Origin: Tardiphaga sp. vice304
GTDB taxonomy: Bacteria > Pseudomonadota > Alphaproteobacteria > Rhizobiales > Xanthobacteraceae
Reading direction: 5' to 3'
NCBI RefSeq assembly: GCF_007018905.1
Contig: NZ_CP041402.1
Location: 3,584,001 to 3,648,000 of the forward strand
Length of the DNA stretch: 64,000 bases
Part shown: positions 17,978 to 27,033 of the stretch, in pieces
Numbering within the stretch: position 1 is the first letter of the stretch
Layout of the letters: every line of letters starts with the position of its first letter
Translations under genes and position numbers: made by a program
Notes under the pieces: model-generated
The model's input: only the letters and a program-made list of their open reading frames with translations
What the model was told of the DNA's origin: nothing
Databases searched by the model: none

Positions 17978-19450
17978 ATGCAAAGTCTCAAGCTTCCCAA
18001 GCTCATGCCCTCCGCCGTGGTGCTTGCGGTGACGCTGCTGATCTGGTTCGTCATTCCGGTGCCGGCCGGCGTCTCGCCCAATGCCTGGCACCTGCTGGCG
18101 CTGTTCGTCGGCACCATTGTCGCCATCATAGGCAAGGCGATGCCGCTCGGCGCGCTGTCGATCCTGGCCATCGCGCTGGTCGCAATCACCGGCGTCACCA
18201 ATCCCGGCAAGCCGGTAGCCGCCCTGGCCGACGCGCTGTCGGGCTTCGCCAATCCGCTGATCTGGCTGATCGTGATCGCGGTGATGGTGGCGCTGGCCGT
18301 CACCAAGACCGGGCTCGGCCGCCGCATCGGCTTCTATTTCGTCATGCTGCTCGGCAAGAAGACGCTCGGCGTCGCCTATGGTCTGGTCGCCTCAGAACTG
18401 GTGATCGCGCCGGTCACGCCGTCCAACACCGCGCGCGGCGGCGCCATCATCCATCCGATCATGCGCTCGATCGCCGACAGCTTCGGCTCCAGCCCCGAGA
18501 AGGGCACGGAGAAAACGATCGGCCGCTATCTGGCGCTGGTCAATTACAACGCCAATCCGATCTCGTCGGCGATGTTCATCACCGCCACCGCGCCGAACCC
18601 GCTCTGCGTCGCGCTGATCGCGCAGGCCACCGGCTCCGCTGTCTCGATCACCTGGAGCCAGTGGGCGCTCGCCGCGCTGCTGCCCTGCCTGGTGATGATG
18701 CTGGTGATGCCGATCGTGCTGTTCTATCTCTATCCGCCGGAGATCAAGGAGACGCCGGCCGCGCGCACGATGGCGCGCGCCGAACTCGACAAGCTCGGCC
18801 CGATGCAGACGCCGGAGATCGTCACGCTCGGCGTGCTGGTCCTGATGCTTGCGGTGTGGGCCGGCGTGCCCGCCTGGCTGCTCGGCCCCGGCTTCGGCCT
18901 CGATCCCACCACCACGGCCTTTGCCGGCCTCGCGATCCTGCTGATCACCGGCGTGCTGGAATGGGAAGACATTCTGAAGGCGAAGAGCGCCTGGGACACG
19001 CTGGTGTGGTTCGCCGCGTTGGTGATGATGGCGACCTTCCTCGGCAAGCTCGGCCTGACCACCTGGTTCTCGGTGTCGATCCAGGGCGGCATCACCCGTA
19101 TGGGGCTGGACTGGAAGGCCTCGGCCGCGATCCTCGTGATCGTCTATTTCTACGCGCATTACTTCTTCGCCAGCACCACGGCGCATGTCACGGCGATGTT
19201 CGCCGCCTTCTTCGCCGCCGGCATCGCGCTGGGCGCGCCGCCCTTGCTGCTCGGCCTGCTGCTGTCGTTCTCGTCCTCGCTGAACATGTCGCTGACGCAT
19301 TACGCCACCGGCACCGCGCCGATCATCTTCGGCTCCGGCTATGTCACCCTCAACGAATGGTGGATCGCTGGCTGGGTGATGAGCGTGGTCAACCTCACCA
19401 TCCTGGTGCTGGTCGGCGGCGTCTGGTGGAAGCTGCTCGGCTATATGTGA
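17978..19450 (+). CDS. DASS/SLC13-family anion:cation symporter
   Basis: 490 residues and about 12 membrane segments. The first helical-hairpin signature is seen in APVTPSNTARGGAI (about 147-160) and the second near residue 430 in SLNMSLTHYATGTAPI, the substrate- and cation-binding tips of divalent anion/Na+ symporters such as CitT, TtdT and the plant 2-oxoglutarate/malate carrier. The likely substrates are citrate, tartrate, malate or 2-oxoglutarate, probably by exchange. It stands alone, 250 bp after the structured element, so no pathway context refines this. Confidence 0.9.
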   Translation: MQSLKLPKLMPSAVVLAVTLLIWFVIPVPAGVSPNAWHLLALFVGTIVAIIGKAMPLGALSILAIALVAITGVTNPGKPVAALADALSGFANPLIWLIVIAVMVALAVTKTGLGRRIGFYFVMLLGKKTLGVAYGLVASELVIAPVTPSNTARGGAIIHPIMRSIADSFGSSPEKGTEKTIGRYLALVNYNANPISSAMFITATAPNPLCVALIAQATGSAVSITWSQWALAALLPCLVMMLVMPIVLFYLYPPEIKETPAARTMARAELDKLGPMQTPEIVTLGVLVLMLAVWAGVPAWLLGPGFGLDPTTTAFAGLAILLITGVLEWEDILKAKSAWDTLVWFAALVMMATFLGKLGLTTWFSVSIQGGITRMGLDWKASAAILVIVYFYAHYFFASTTAHVTAMFAAFFAAGIALGAPPLLLGLLLSFSSSLNMSLTHYATGTAPIIFGSGYVTLNEWWIAGWVMSVVNLTILVLVGGVWWKLLGYM

Positions 19451-19457
19451 GCGCCTG

Positions 19458-19502
19458 CTTCCCTCCGCCGAGCGCAGCGTAGCTGCGCGCGGTGGAGGGA
19501 AG
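19458..19502. repeat. Inverted repeat between convergent genes
   Basis: CTTCCCTCCGC and its near-complement GGTGGAGGGAAG flank GAGCGCAGC/GCTGCGCG. It lies between the permease and the small zinc-finger gene and may stop transcription from either side, though there is no T-run. Confidence 0.55.
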
Positions 19503-19514
19503 AAACGCATCCGC

Positions 19515-19652
19515 CTACCTCAATCCCGTGCCGTGACAACGCTGGCACTTCAGCACCTTGTCGCCCTTCTTCAGCAGGCCCTTGCCCTCGCAATTCTTGC
19601 ACTTCTGCTTCTTCTTGGTGTTGGGGCCTTTTTGATTGGGCGCGTTGCTCAT
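19515..19652 (-). CDS. 45-residue DnaJ-type zinc-finger mini-protein
   Basis: Found by reading the minus strand: MSNAPNQKGPNTKKKQKCKN, then CEGKGLLKKGDKVL, then CQRCHGTGLR. It has two CxxCxGxG-type knuckles, CKNCEGKG and CQRCHGTG, which together would bind one zinc ion as in the cysteine-rich domain of DnaJ. The N-terminus is polar and lysine-rich. No J-domain is present. Such free-standing zinc ribbons can assist protein or RNA binding; the function is unknown. The gene stands alone. Confidence 0.75.
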   Translation of the reverse strand: MSNAPNQKGPNTKKKQKCKNCEGKGLLKKGDKVLKCQRCHGTGLR

Positions 19653-19835
19653 GGCGAAATCCAGACAGGTGCGGGCACAAGCCCTGAAATGAAAACGCGC
19701 CGGTGGACCGGCGCGCGATGCGGCATCCTAGCATGGCCGGGTGGCGCGCGGGCAATCTTGTAAAGTCCGGCCGGTATTCCGATCTCTAAGGGACGGACAT
19801 ACCGCCTTCACGTTACCTGCTCCAAGGAATACAGC

Positions 19836-20123
19836 ATGACCGACGCCCTCGCCGCCAACGTCCGCTACGACAAGGCCCGCTCGCGCTTCGAACTCGAGAT
19901 TGATGGCGCGGTCGCTTTTGCGGATTATCGCCTGGCCGGCGACCGTGTCGTCATCACCCACACCGAGACGCCGCCGTCGCTGCGCGGCCGCGGCATCGCT
20001 TCAGAGCTGGTCAAGGGCGCGCTGGTGCTGATCCGCGCGGACGGCTTCAAGGTGGTCGCCGGCTGTTCGTTCGTAGTGGATTATCTTGAGCAGCATCCGG
20101 AAGTTTCGGATCTGGTGGGCTGA
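19836..20123 (+). CDS. GNAT-type N-acetyltransferase, short YidJ-like form
   Basis: 95 residues. The acetyl-CoA loop is seen in TPPSLRGRGIASELVKGAL (about 45-63), close to the Q/RxxGxG/A rule, and the fold ends in VVAGCSFVVDYLEQHPE. This is the compact one-domain form (YjdJ/Gtn1-like) of unknown acceptor. ATG follows AAGGAATACAGC. The gene is monocistronic and ends in a dispersed repeat. Confidence 0.88.
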   Translation: MTDALAANVRYDKARSRFELEIDGAVAFADYRLAGDRVVITHTETPPSLRGRGIASELVKGALVLIRADGFKVVAGCSFVVDYLEQHPEVSDLVG

Positions 20124-20126
20124 TTT

Positions 20127-20245
20127 GTCATTCCGGGGCGCGAGGGCACCGCCCGAGCGAACCCGGAATCCCGATATGAGAGCGTGCTGAACAGTTCGAG
20201 GTTCCGGGTTCGCTCGCGCTGATGCGCTCGCGCCCCGGAACGACA
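20127..20245. repeat. Dispersed palindromic repeat, TGTCATTCCGGGGCGCGAG family
   Basis: Starts TGTCATTCCGGGGCGCGAG and ends CTCGCGCCCCGGAACGACA, with inner GCGAACCCGGAAT and GGTTCCGGGTTCGC arms. It separates two convergent genes. Confidence 0.85.
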
Positions 20246-20252
20246 GTGTTTT

Positions 20253-21047
20253 TCACACGATCTTGATCGACATGTCCGGCAGGCCCTGCAGCTTGCACAG
20301 CAACACGTCGCCTTTCACGACGGGCCCGACATTCTCCGGCGTGCCGGAATAGATGATGTCGCCGGCCTTCAGCTCGAAGGCTTCGGACAGTTTGGCGATC
20401 TGCTCGGCGACGCTCCAGATCATCTTGTCGAGGTCGGAATTCTGCTTCACCGTGCCGTTGACCGAAAGCGAGATCGCGCCCTTGGCGAAGTGGCCGGTCT
20501 TGCTCACCGAATGGATCGGCCCCAGCACCGCGGCGTGGTCGAAACTCTTGCCGATCTCCCACGGCTTCTTCTCGTCGCCCATCGCGCGCTGCAGGTCGCG
20601 GCGGGTCATGTCTAGGCCGAGCGCGTAGCCATAGACATGATCGAGCGCCTTCTCGACGGGAATGTTGGTGCCGCCGGATTTCAGCGCCGCCACCAGCTCG
20701 ACTTCGTAATGATAGTTCTTGGTCAACGAGGGATAGGGATGATCGGCGACCTCACCGACCTTGACGTTCTGGATGGCGTCGGTGGGCTTCTGGAAGAAGA
20801 ACGGCGGCTCGCGCGTCGGGTCCGATCCCATCTCGCGCGAATGCGCTGCATAGTTGCGGCCGATGCAATAGATCCGGCGCACCGGAAACACGTCGCTCTC
20901 CCCGACGATCGGAATGGTGACGGCATCGACAGCAAAAATGCTTTTCGGCCCGGCCTGAGCGTGGGCGGATGAGCCTTGTGCGGCGGCAACACCCGCCAGT
21001 GCCAGCGTCCCGGTGGTCAGAATCGTCCTGCGGTCGATGCGGTCCAT
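20253..21047 (-). CDS. FAH-family hydrolase with a twin-arginine signal
   Basis: 264 residues from MDRIDRRTILTTGTLALAGV, preceded by GGAGGACGACC. The start is a twin-arginine leader (RRTIL, then a hydrophobic stretch, cut after AHA near residue 29). The body is a fumarylacetoacetase-fold domain: YCIGRNYAAHSREMG, YHYEVELVAAL, YALGLDMTRRDLQ and GDIIYSGTPENVGPVVKGD. FAH enzymes are usually cytoplasmic, so export of a folded, metal-loaded protein by Tat is unusual; the tatABC genes lie at 37-39 kb. Substrate unknown. Confidence 0.85.
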   Translation of the reverse strand: MDRIDRRTILTTGTLALAGVAAAQGSSAHAQAGPKSIFAVDAVTIPIVGESDVFPVRRIYCIGRNYAAHSREMGSDPTREPPFFFQKPTDAIQNVKVGEVADHPYPSLTKNYHYEVELVAALKSGGTNIPVEKALDHVYGYALGLDMTRRDLQRAMGDEKKPWEIGKSFDHAAVLGPIHSVSKTGHFAKGAISLSVNGTVKQNSDLDKMIWSVAEQIAKLSEAFELKAGDIIYSGTPENVGPVVKGDVLLCKLQGLPDMSIKIV

Positions 21048-21091
21048 GGTCGTCCTCCGTATTTTTATGGCTTGATGGTTCCTATCACGAA

Positions 21092-21117
21092 AAAGGCCCG
21101 CGCGAGCGCGGGCCTTT
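21092..21117 (-). terminator. Intrinsic terminator of the DUF3597 gene
   Basis: AAAGGCCCGCGC, loop, GCGCGGGCCTTT with extra T on the minus strand, 21 bp past the stop codon. Confidence 0.85.
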
Positions 21118-21137
21118 CGGCAATCGTGCAACCAGGC

Positions 21138-21536
21138 TTAGTGCTTGATATCAGCCGGCAGCTTGCCGCCATTGGCGGCAAGCTTGGCCATCATCTGCTT
21201 GTGCAGCCAGATGTTCATCGTCGCGGAATCATTGGTGTCCCCAGTGTAGCCGAGCTCCTTGGCGAGCTCCTTGCGCGCGGTGAGGCTGGAATCGATGTCG
21301 AGCGCCTTCATCAGGTCGACGATCGAGGTCTTCCATTCCAGCTTCTCACCCTTGGCGGCGACGGCCTTGTCGAGGATGGCGGCGACATCGACGCTGTCAG
21401 CCGACCCAGGTCCGGGCGCGGCGCCCGCAGGGGCCGAACCGGGAGCCGGCGCGGAGTTCGTGGCTGGCGTGGAGCCCGGCGTCGCGCTGGCACTGGTGCC
21501 GAAGATGGCGCCCATGATTTTTCCGAAAATGCTCAT
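21138..21536 (-). CDS. DUF3597 domain protein
   Basis: 132 residues. It opens MSIFGKIMGAIFG, then has a low-complexity linker rich in A, P, G and S (about 15-48), then the DUF3597 domain from about 50 on (VDVAAILDKAVAAKGEKLEW, SIVDLMKALDIDSSLTARKE, ATMNIWLHKQMMAKLAANGG). The domain resembles LysM-associated helical bundles; the function is not established. It ends in a good terminator. Confidence 0.88.
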   Translation of the reverse strand: MSIFGKIMGAIFGTSASATPGSTPATNSAPAPGSAPAGAAPGPGSADSVDVAAILDKAVAAKGEKLEWKTSIVDLMKALDIDSSLTARKELAKELGYTGDTNDSATMNIWLHKQMMAKLAANGGKLPADIKH

Positions 21537-21858
21537 ATTGTCGCTCCCAGTAGACTTAATGGACTAATTGAAGAACTTGCGTGGCGGATGGTTCCCGGCC
21601 GGTCGGCCAATCGCCGACCTGCAGTGATTTTAGCGCTACTATCGTCGCCTGCCAATGCGACGCCTGCGTTGCGTCGCTGTGACGGCAAGGTATTGCTGCA
21701 GCGCGGTCGGCCGCGCTCACTGAAGCGTGAGCGGCGTCGGCTGCAGATTGGCGTAGGCTTCCCGCACAGGTCGCGGCAAACCTTGCTCTCGCGTCTGGTT
21801 TGATCGTGACGAATCCGACAGCGGCCCCGCAACGAGGGCGCGCACAGGGAGTCACGTC
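21537..21858. other. 322-bp intergenic stretch
   Basis: Between divergent DUF3597 and DUF2189 genes. It has a hairpin at about 21716-21736 (CGCTCAC, four to six bases, GTGAGCG) and GCGACGC-type short repeats, but no reading frame or known RNA that I can support. Confidence 0.4.
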
Positions 21859-22764
21859 ATGGTCCAACCCTATCCCGGCAATGCCACCCAATATGCCCGA
21901 CGCCACGCGGACGCCATCGGTCCCGCCATCCACCGCCTCACCTCGGCCGACCTGATCGACGCCCTGCGGCTCGGCTGGGAGGATTTCAAGGCGGTGCCCA
22001 GCCACGCCATCATGCTGTGCCTGATCTATCCGCTGGTCGGCCTGGTGCTGGCGCGCGCCGTGCTCGGCTATTCGATCCTGCCGCTGCTGTTTCCGCTCGC
22101 TGCCGGCTTTGCGCTGATCGGTCCGTTCGCCGCCCTCGGCCTCTACGAACTCAGCCGCCGCCGCGAGATCGGCGACACGCCCTCCGCCGGCCATGCGCTC
22201 GACGTGCTGCGCTCCCCCTCGTTCGGCGCCATGCTGGGCCTGGGCGCGATGTTGCTGGTGCTGTTCGTGACCTGGATCGCGACCGCGCAGGCGATCTATG
22301 TCGCGACCTTCGGCCATGCGCCGGCATCGGGGATCCCGGACTTCGTCTCGCAGGTGTTGACGACCCCGCAGGGCTGGACGCTGATCGCGCTCGGCTGCGG
22401 CACCGGCTTCCTGTTTGCGCTGGCGGCGCTGTGCGTCAGTGTCGTGTCGTTTCCGTTGATGCTCGATCGCCACGCCAGCGTTGCTGACGCCATCACCACG
22501 TCGCTACGCGCGGTGGCGGCCAATCCGGCGACGATGGCGATGTGGGGGATGATCGTCGCGGTGCTGCTGGTGCTGGGCTCGCTGCCGCTGTTCCTCGGGC
22601 TGGCGGTGGTGGTGCCGCTGCTCGGCCACGCCACCTGGCATCTGTACCGCAAGGTGGTCGAGCGAAATCCCGAGGCGCCGGTGATCCCGCCGCGCGTGAA
22701 GATCAAGCGTTCGGCGGCGGATTTCCCGGTGTCGCTGTTCCAGTGGCGCCGCGACGATAATTAG
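21859..22764 (+). CDS. DUF2189 integral membrane protein
   Basis: 301 residues with six membrane segments. The family marks are the cytoplasmic start ending IDALRLGWEDFKAVPSHAI, the FALIGPFAALGLYELSRRRE loop near residue 90, and a C-terminal WHLYRKVVE after the last segment. DUF2189 proteins are widespread in alphaproteobacteria; function unknown. The basic C-tail (PPRVKIKRSAADFPVSLFQW) faces the cytoplasm. Monocistronic. Confidence 0.88.
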   Translation: MVQPYPGNATQYARRHADAIGPAIHRLTSADLIDALRLGWEDFKAVPSHAIMLCLIYPLVGLVLARAVLGYSILPLLFPLAAGFALIGPFAALGLYELSRRREIGDTPSAGHALDVLRSPSFGAMLGLGAMLLVLFVTWIATAQAIYVATFGHAPASGIPDFVSQVLTTPQGWTLIALGCGTGFLFALAALCVSVVSFPLMLDRHASVADAITTSLRAVAANPATMAMWGMIVAVLLVLGSLPLFLGLAVVVPLLGHATWHLYRKVVERNPEAPVIPPRVKIKRSAADFPVSLFQWRRDDN

Positions 22765-23177
22765 GTTTGGCCGCCTGGCAGATAAACTGAATTGAGAATC
22801 ATTTTAAATTGACCATGTGAATTTCGCATATCTCATCGTAGCAGAGTTCCGATTTCGTTTGCCTTCCGCCGGCAACAGGAGGCGCCGCGCGCCCCAATTC
22901 GAAGCGGCGGCGCCGCCGGATTCGCGGCTCTTTCAACGACACGATCATTTAATCGACTAACTAACTCGGCTTTTCCAGCCGATGTTATTTTTTTGCGCAG
23001 CGAAGCGTCATACTCCGGGCACTGCGCCAATAGGTTAATCATCCCTTGCGCGAGCTATGCAACATACGCCTAGCTGCACCGCAACATTCCGACTGCTAAA
23101 CAGCGGATGATCATCTATATTCATTTCAACGACGACGGTGGTTCAAGAGATGAACCGCCACACTGCAGGAGAGCAAG
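22765..23177. other. 413-bp intergenic stretch before the DUF1127 gene
   Basis: Mixed composition: an A+T-rich start, a G+C-rich middle (GGCGGCGCCGCC near 22905), then A+T-rich DNA. GGTTCAAGAGATGAACC at about 23139-23155 is an inverted repeat close to the DUF1127 start and may be in its leader. No reading frame longer than 60 codons is convincing. Confidence 0.4.
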
Positions 23178-23330
23178 ATGCTCGTTTCTTTCATCCGTAT
23201 GATCCAGGCGTTTCGTGACTATCAGCGCAACGTGGCCGAGCTGTCGCAACTCAGCGATCGTGAACTGTCCGACATCGGTCTCGACCGTTCCGAAATTCGG
23301 CGCGTCGCTTCCGGCGCCTACCAGGGCTAA
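23178..23330 (+). CDS. DUF1127 small basic protein
   Basis: 50 residues (MLVSFIRMIQAFRDYQRNVA...), ATG after CAGGAGAGCAAG. The conserved DUF1127 end is ELSQLSDRELSDIGLDRSEI followed by RR. Members are short, arginine-rich and often control phosphate uptake, RNA turnover or stress responses in alphaproteobacteria. A strong leader and no downstream partner suggest a separately regulated small protein. Confidence 0.88.
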   Translation: MLVSFIRMIQAFRDYQRNVAELSQLSDRELSDIGLDRSEIRRVASGAYQG

Positions 23331-23466
23331 TCCGCCGCTTTGATGCCTCACGACCAGCGCCCGCTTATTGCGGACGCTCTCGTGAAGCCATCAAGGATAC
23401 GGACAACCCCCTTGCCGGTGACGAAGCGGATTCCACTTCGCGGCAAAACGCGCTACATGCGGGGCC

Positions 23467-24903
23467 ATGACAACAGCCCTGAACCATAGCGACCACGTTC
23501 ACATCATTGGCGCCGGCCTTGCCGGTTCTGAAGCGGCGTGGCAGGTCGCCAACGCCGGCATTCGCGTCGTGCTGCACGAGATGCGGCCGCACCGGATGAC
23601 CGAGGCCCACCTCACGCAGGGTCTGGCCGAACTGGTCTGTTCGAATTCATTCCGCTCCGACGACGCACTGAACAATGCGGTCGGCCTGCTGCACGCTGAA
23701 ATGCGCCGGCTTGGCTCGCTGATCATGAGCTGTGCCGACGCCAACCAGGTGCCCGCCGGCGGCGCGCTGGCGGTGGACCGCAACGCCTTTTCCGACGCCG
23801 TCACCCGTGCGCTCACCGAACATCCCCTCATCACCATCGACCGCACCGAGATCGACGGCCTGCCGCCCGCCGAGTGGGGCAACGTCATCATCGCCACGGG
23901 CCCGCTGACCTCCGCACCATTGGCCGAGGCGATTCGCGGCGTCACCGATCAGGACGCGCTGGCGTTCTTCGATGCGATTGCACCGATCGTCCACAAGGAT
24001 TCCATCGACATGGAAACCGCCTGGTTCCAGTCGCGCTACGACAAGGTCGGGCCCGGCGGCACCGGCGCCGACTACATTAATTGCCCAATGACCCGCGACC
24101 AGTACGAAGCCTTCATCGACGCGCTGTTGTCCGGCGAAAAGACCGACTTCAAGGAATGGGAAAAGAATACGCCCTATTTCGACGGCTGCCTGCCGATCGA
24201 GGTGATGGCGGAGCGCGGCCGCGAGACGCTGCGCCACGGCCCGATGAAGCCGGTCGGCCTGACCAATCCGCGCGACCCCACCGTGAAGGCCTATGCCATC
24301 GTGCAGCTGCGCCAGGACAACAAGCTCGGCACGCTCTACAACATCGTCGGATTCCAGACCAAGCTGAAATACGGCGCGCAGATGGACGTGCTGCGGATGA
24401 TTCCCGGCCTGCAGAACGCGGAGTTCGCGCGGCTCGGCGGCCTGCATCTTAACACCTTCCTGAATTCGCCAAAGCTGCTCGATGAGACGCTGCGGCTGCG
24501 TGCGCTGCCGCGGCTGCGCTTTGCCGGCCAGATGACCGGCTGCGAAGGCTATGTCGAATCCGCCAGCGTCGGGCTGATTGCCGGGCTCTATGCTGCGGCC
24601 GAAGCGCGCGGCACCTCGCTCGCACCACCGCCGCCGACCACGGCGCTGGGTTCGCTGCTCGGCCACATCACCGGCGGCCATATCGAGACCATCGATGCCG
24701 GTCCGCGCTCGTTCCAGCCGATGAACATCAATTTCGGCCTGTTCCCGCCGCTGGCGCAGGCGCCGACCCGAAACGCCGAAGGCGGCAGATTGCGCGGCAA
24801 CGAGAAGACCGTCGCCAAGAAGCAGGCGATGAGCGCGCGCGCCCTGGCCGACATGGACGGCTGGATAGCCGCCCACCTGCCCGCCCGCGCTGCCGCCGCG
24901 TAA
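23467..24903 (+). CDS. trmFO: Methylenetetrahydrofolate-tRNA-(uracil-5-)-methyltransferase
   Basis: 478 residues. An FAD-binding Rossmann start ([20 protein letters not shown]) is followed by [14 protein letters not shown] and [14 protein letters not shown], the TrmFO signature. Later [19 protein letters not shown] closes the flavin site. The enzyme makes ribothymidine 54 in tRNA using methylene-THF rather than SAM. The kinase-like gene 27 bp downstream probably shares its transcript. Confidence 0.96.
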   Translation: MTTALNHSDHVHIIGAGLAGSEAAWQVANAGIRVVLHEMRPHRMTEAHLTQGLAELVCSNSFRSDDALNNAVGLLHAEMRRLGSLIMSCADANQVPAGGALAVDRNAFSDAVTRALTEHPLITIDRTEIDGLPPAEWGNVIIATGPLTSAPLAEAIRGVTDQDALAFFDAIAPIVHKDSIDMETAWFQSRYDKVGPGGTGADYINCPMTRDQYEAFIDALLSGEKTDFKEWEKNTPYFDGCLPIEVMAERGRETLRHGPMKPVGLTNPRDPTVKAYAIVQLRQDNKLGTLYNIVGFQTKLKYGAQMDVLRMIPGLQNAEFARLGGLHLNTFLNSPKLLDETLRLRALPRLRFAGQMTGCEGYVESASVGLIAGLYAAAEARGTSLAPPPPTTALGSLLGHITGGHIETIDAGPRSFQPMNINFGLFPPLAQAPTRNAEGGRLRGNEKTVAKKQAMSARALADMDGWIAAHLPARAAAA

Positions 24904-24930
24904 CGCGCGCATCACATTCAGGACCGAGTC

Positions 24931-26019
24931 ATGAGTTTGCCGAAACAGGACGCCGCCGCGCTGTCCGCCCACTGGACCGAAGGCGTGCTGCTAAAGCGCG
25001 ACGTGTTCTCGACCGTCGAGCGCGGACGCTACCGCGCCAACGGCAGCGAGGTCGACGCGGTGCTGCGCCGGCTCGACCAGGTGCCGTGGTGGTCCTATGT
25101 CGTCGCCCAGCATCTGTTCACGCGCGAGCGCCGCGCGCTGACGCTGGCCCGCGATCTCCGTGTCGGACCGGAATTGCTGTGGGCCGGCGAGCAGGCGCTG
25201 GTGCGGGGCTTCATCGACGGCGTCGCGCTGCATCTCGCCAAGCCCTATGGCGACGCGCGCTATTTCAAATCCGCGAAACTCGCGCTGCGCAAGCTGCACC
25301 GTATGGGCGTCTGCCACAATGATCTGGCGAAAGAACAGAACTGGCTGCGCGGCACCGATGGCCTGGCCTATGTCACCGACTTCCAGCTCGCGGTCTGCTT
25401 CAAGTCGCGCTCCCGGCTGTTCCGCATCGCCGCCTATGAGGACCTGCGCCATCTCTTGAAGCACAAGCGCTCCTACGCGCCGGAGTTGCTGACGCCGAGC
25501 GAGAAGAAGGTTCTGGCGAAGAAATCCGGCTTCGCACGGATCTGGCTGATGACCGGCAAGAAGGTCTATCGCGGCATCACGCGCGGCATCTTCAACTTCA
25601 CCGACCGTGAAGGCGGCGGCCGCCGCCTGGTCAACGACGCCCCGCCGCTCGCCGAGCTGATCCGCCGCCATCCCGCGGTACGCGACGTGTCGATCGTGGC
25701 CTTCGCCGATCGCCGCAGTGGCGTCGGGCTGTATGCCTTCGTCGAGGCCGACGATGTCGCACTGGAGGCGCCGCTGCAGGCGTCGCTGGTATCCGCCAAA
25801 GGCCCGAAGCCGCCGGAGCATCTGCAGGTGGTGTCCGCGCTGCCGCGCGATGCGGCGGGAAATATCCGCACCGAGATCCTGCAACTGGTGGCAATGAACC
25901 AGCTCGACCTGATCGAGCCGTTGATGACCTCGGACGCGGATCGGATGTTCCTGAAAGGCATCCTGGAATCGCGGAAGAACCTGCGCGACCGGTTCAATTT
26001 CGAGACGCCGACGGCGTAA
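24931..26019 (+). CDS. Kinase-like protein fused to an AMP-binding-enzyme C-terminal module
   Basis: 362 residues. The first 215 or so look like a small protein-kinase fold: catalytic-loop HNDLAKEQN (129-137) and a DFG position reading TDFQLA (149-154), but no obvious glycine-rich loop. Residues about 236-318 resemble the C-terminal domain of acyl-CoA synthetases (LAELIRRHPAVRDVSIVAFA, then PEHLQVVSALPRDAAGNIRT). The catalytic lysine of that domain (usual GK) is Asn311. So the second module is probably for binding, not catalysis. It lies 27 bp after trmFO. Substrate unknown; lipopolysaccharide-kinase-like or lipid-related roles are possible. Confidence 0.75.
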   Translation: MSLPKQDAAALSAHWTEGVLLKRDVFSTVERGRYRANGSEVDAVLRRLDQVPWWSYVVAQHLFTRERRALTLARDLRVGPELLWAGEQALVRGFIDGVALHLAKPYGDARYFKSAKLALRKLHRMGVCHNDLAKEQNWLRGTDGLAYVTDFQLAVCFKSRSRLFRIAAYEDLRHLLKHKRSYAPELLTPSEKKVLAKKSGFARIWLMTGKKVYRGITRGIFNFTDREGGGRRLVNDAPPLAELIRRHPAVRDVSIVAFADRRSGVGLYAFVEADDVALEAPLQASLVSAKGPKPPEHLQVVSALPRDAAGNIRTEILQLVAMNQLDLIEPLMTSDADRMFLKGILESRKNLRDRFNFETPTA

Positions 26020-26034
26020 GCTAAGACCTATCAG

Positions 26035-26155
26035 CCGTCATTGCGAGGTCAAGGAAAGCCTATGGCTTTCCCCTTAGCGAAGCGACGCGGCAATCCAGAG
26101 CGGCAAGCTCGGCGAGAGCTGGATTGCTTCGTCGCTTCGCTCCTCGCAATGACGG
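26035..26155. repeat. Dispersed palindromic repeat, CCGTCATTGCGAGG family
   Basis: Second member of the family at 7511-7606: CCGTCATTGCGAGG at one end, CCTCGCAATGACGG at the other, with GCGACGCGGCAATCCAG inside. It carries an extra GGAAAGCC/GGCTTTCC mini-hairpin. It separates convergent genes. Confidence 0.85.
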
Positions 26156-26181
26156 CGGATAGATTAGTAAACCGTCGAGAC

Positions 26182-27033
26182 TTACGAAAACACCTTCGAC
26201 AGCGACGCCCGCCACAACGTCCACAGCGTGCGCAGCCGCGACGGCACGTTCAGCACGAACGGATCGTGCCCGGCGACGCTGACCCGCTTGAGATCGCGCG
26301 CCACCAGCGCCAGCGGCAGGAAGGCGCGGCGCGCCTCGGCCGGCATCGCCGGCAACAGCGCCATCGCCGTGGCCAGTTGCGCCTGCGCGCCTGAGATCAA
26401 CTGGTCCAGCGTGGCGCGGATCGGCGGCGTGAGTTTTCCGGCATAGACTTCCTCGGCGCTGCCGCCGTTCCGGATCAGCATGTCTTGCGGGATGAACATC
26501 AGCCGTCGTGCGGAATCATAGGGCAACGTGGCGATCAGCCGGACCACGCCCTGCGCCAGGCCACCATGGTCGGCGGCCTGCTCGATGGCGTCCGAATGGT
26601 GCCCGAGAATGCGCGCCTCCAGCGCCAGCAGCGTCGATGACGTGTCGTTGATGTGGCTCTCCAGCACCGCAAGGTCTGGCATGGGATCGTTGTAGAGATC
26701 GAACACATGGGCTTGGACAAGCTTCGTGAGCCGATCGACAGGCAATTCATGAGCGCGGATCGCCAGCAGCAGTTCGGCGGCAACCGGGTTGCTCTCGACG
26801 TCGCCATGGCCGGCGCCGGCCAGCATGTCGGTCCACCATTGCAGCCGGATCTCGCCCGGCAGGGGCTGGCTGACATGTTCATGAATCCGGGACACTTCCG
26901 CGTTGAAGGCGTACAGCGCCAGCAATGAACGGCGGTGTTCGGCCAGCACGAACAAGGTCGCGGCGTATCGTTCGAAATCCTGGCTGCGCACCAGTTGCGC
27001 GCAGAACGCGGCGGAATCGCTGTCGGCGCTCAT
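26182..27033 (-). CDS. Squalene/phytoene-synthase-fold protein, NDUFAF6-like
   Basis: 283 residues. The fold is that of trans-isoprenyl synthases (LLALYAFNAEVSRIHEHV, IRLQWWTDMLAG, HVFDLYNDPMPDL, GLAQGVVRLIATLPYDSARR). The first aspartate-rich DxxxD motif is missing: the matching helix reads NAEVSRIHE. This resembles the mitochondrial complex I assembly factor NDUFAF6, which kept the fold without prenyl synthase chemistry. It overlaps the Mth938 gene by four bases (ATGA) and ends the secDF run. The role in complex I is inferred from homologues, not shown here. Confidence 0.8.
   Translation of the reverse strand: MSADSDSAAFCAQLVRSQDFERYAATLFVLAEHRRSLLALYAFNAEVSRIHEHVSQPLPGEIRLQWWTDMLAGAGHGDVESNPVAAELLLAIRAHELPVDRLTKLVQAHVFDLYNDPMPDLAVLESHINDTSSTLLALEARILGHHSDAIEQAADHGGLAQGVVRLIATLPYDSARRLMFIPQDMLIRNGGSAEEVYAGKLTPPIRATLDQLISGAQAQLATAMALLPAMPAEARRAFLPLALVARDLKRVSVAGHDPFVLNVPSRLRTLWTLWRASLSKVFS

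Noticed and set aside
23121..23351. 76-codon minus-strand frame over the DUF1127 gene
   Set aside because: It is antisense to a well-supported DUF1127 protein and has no family.
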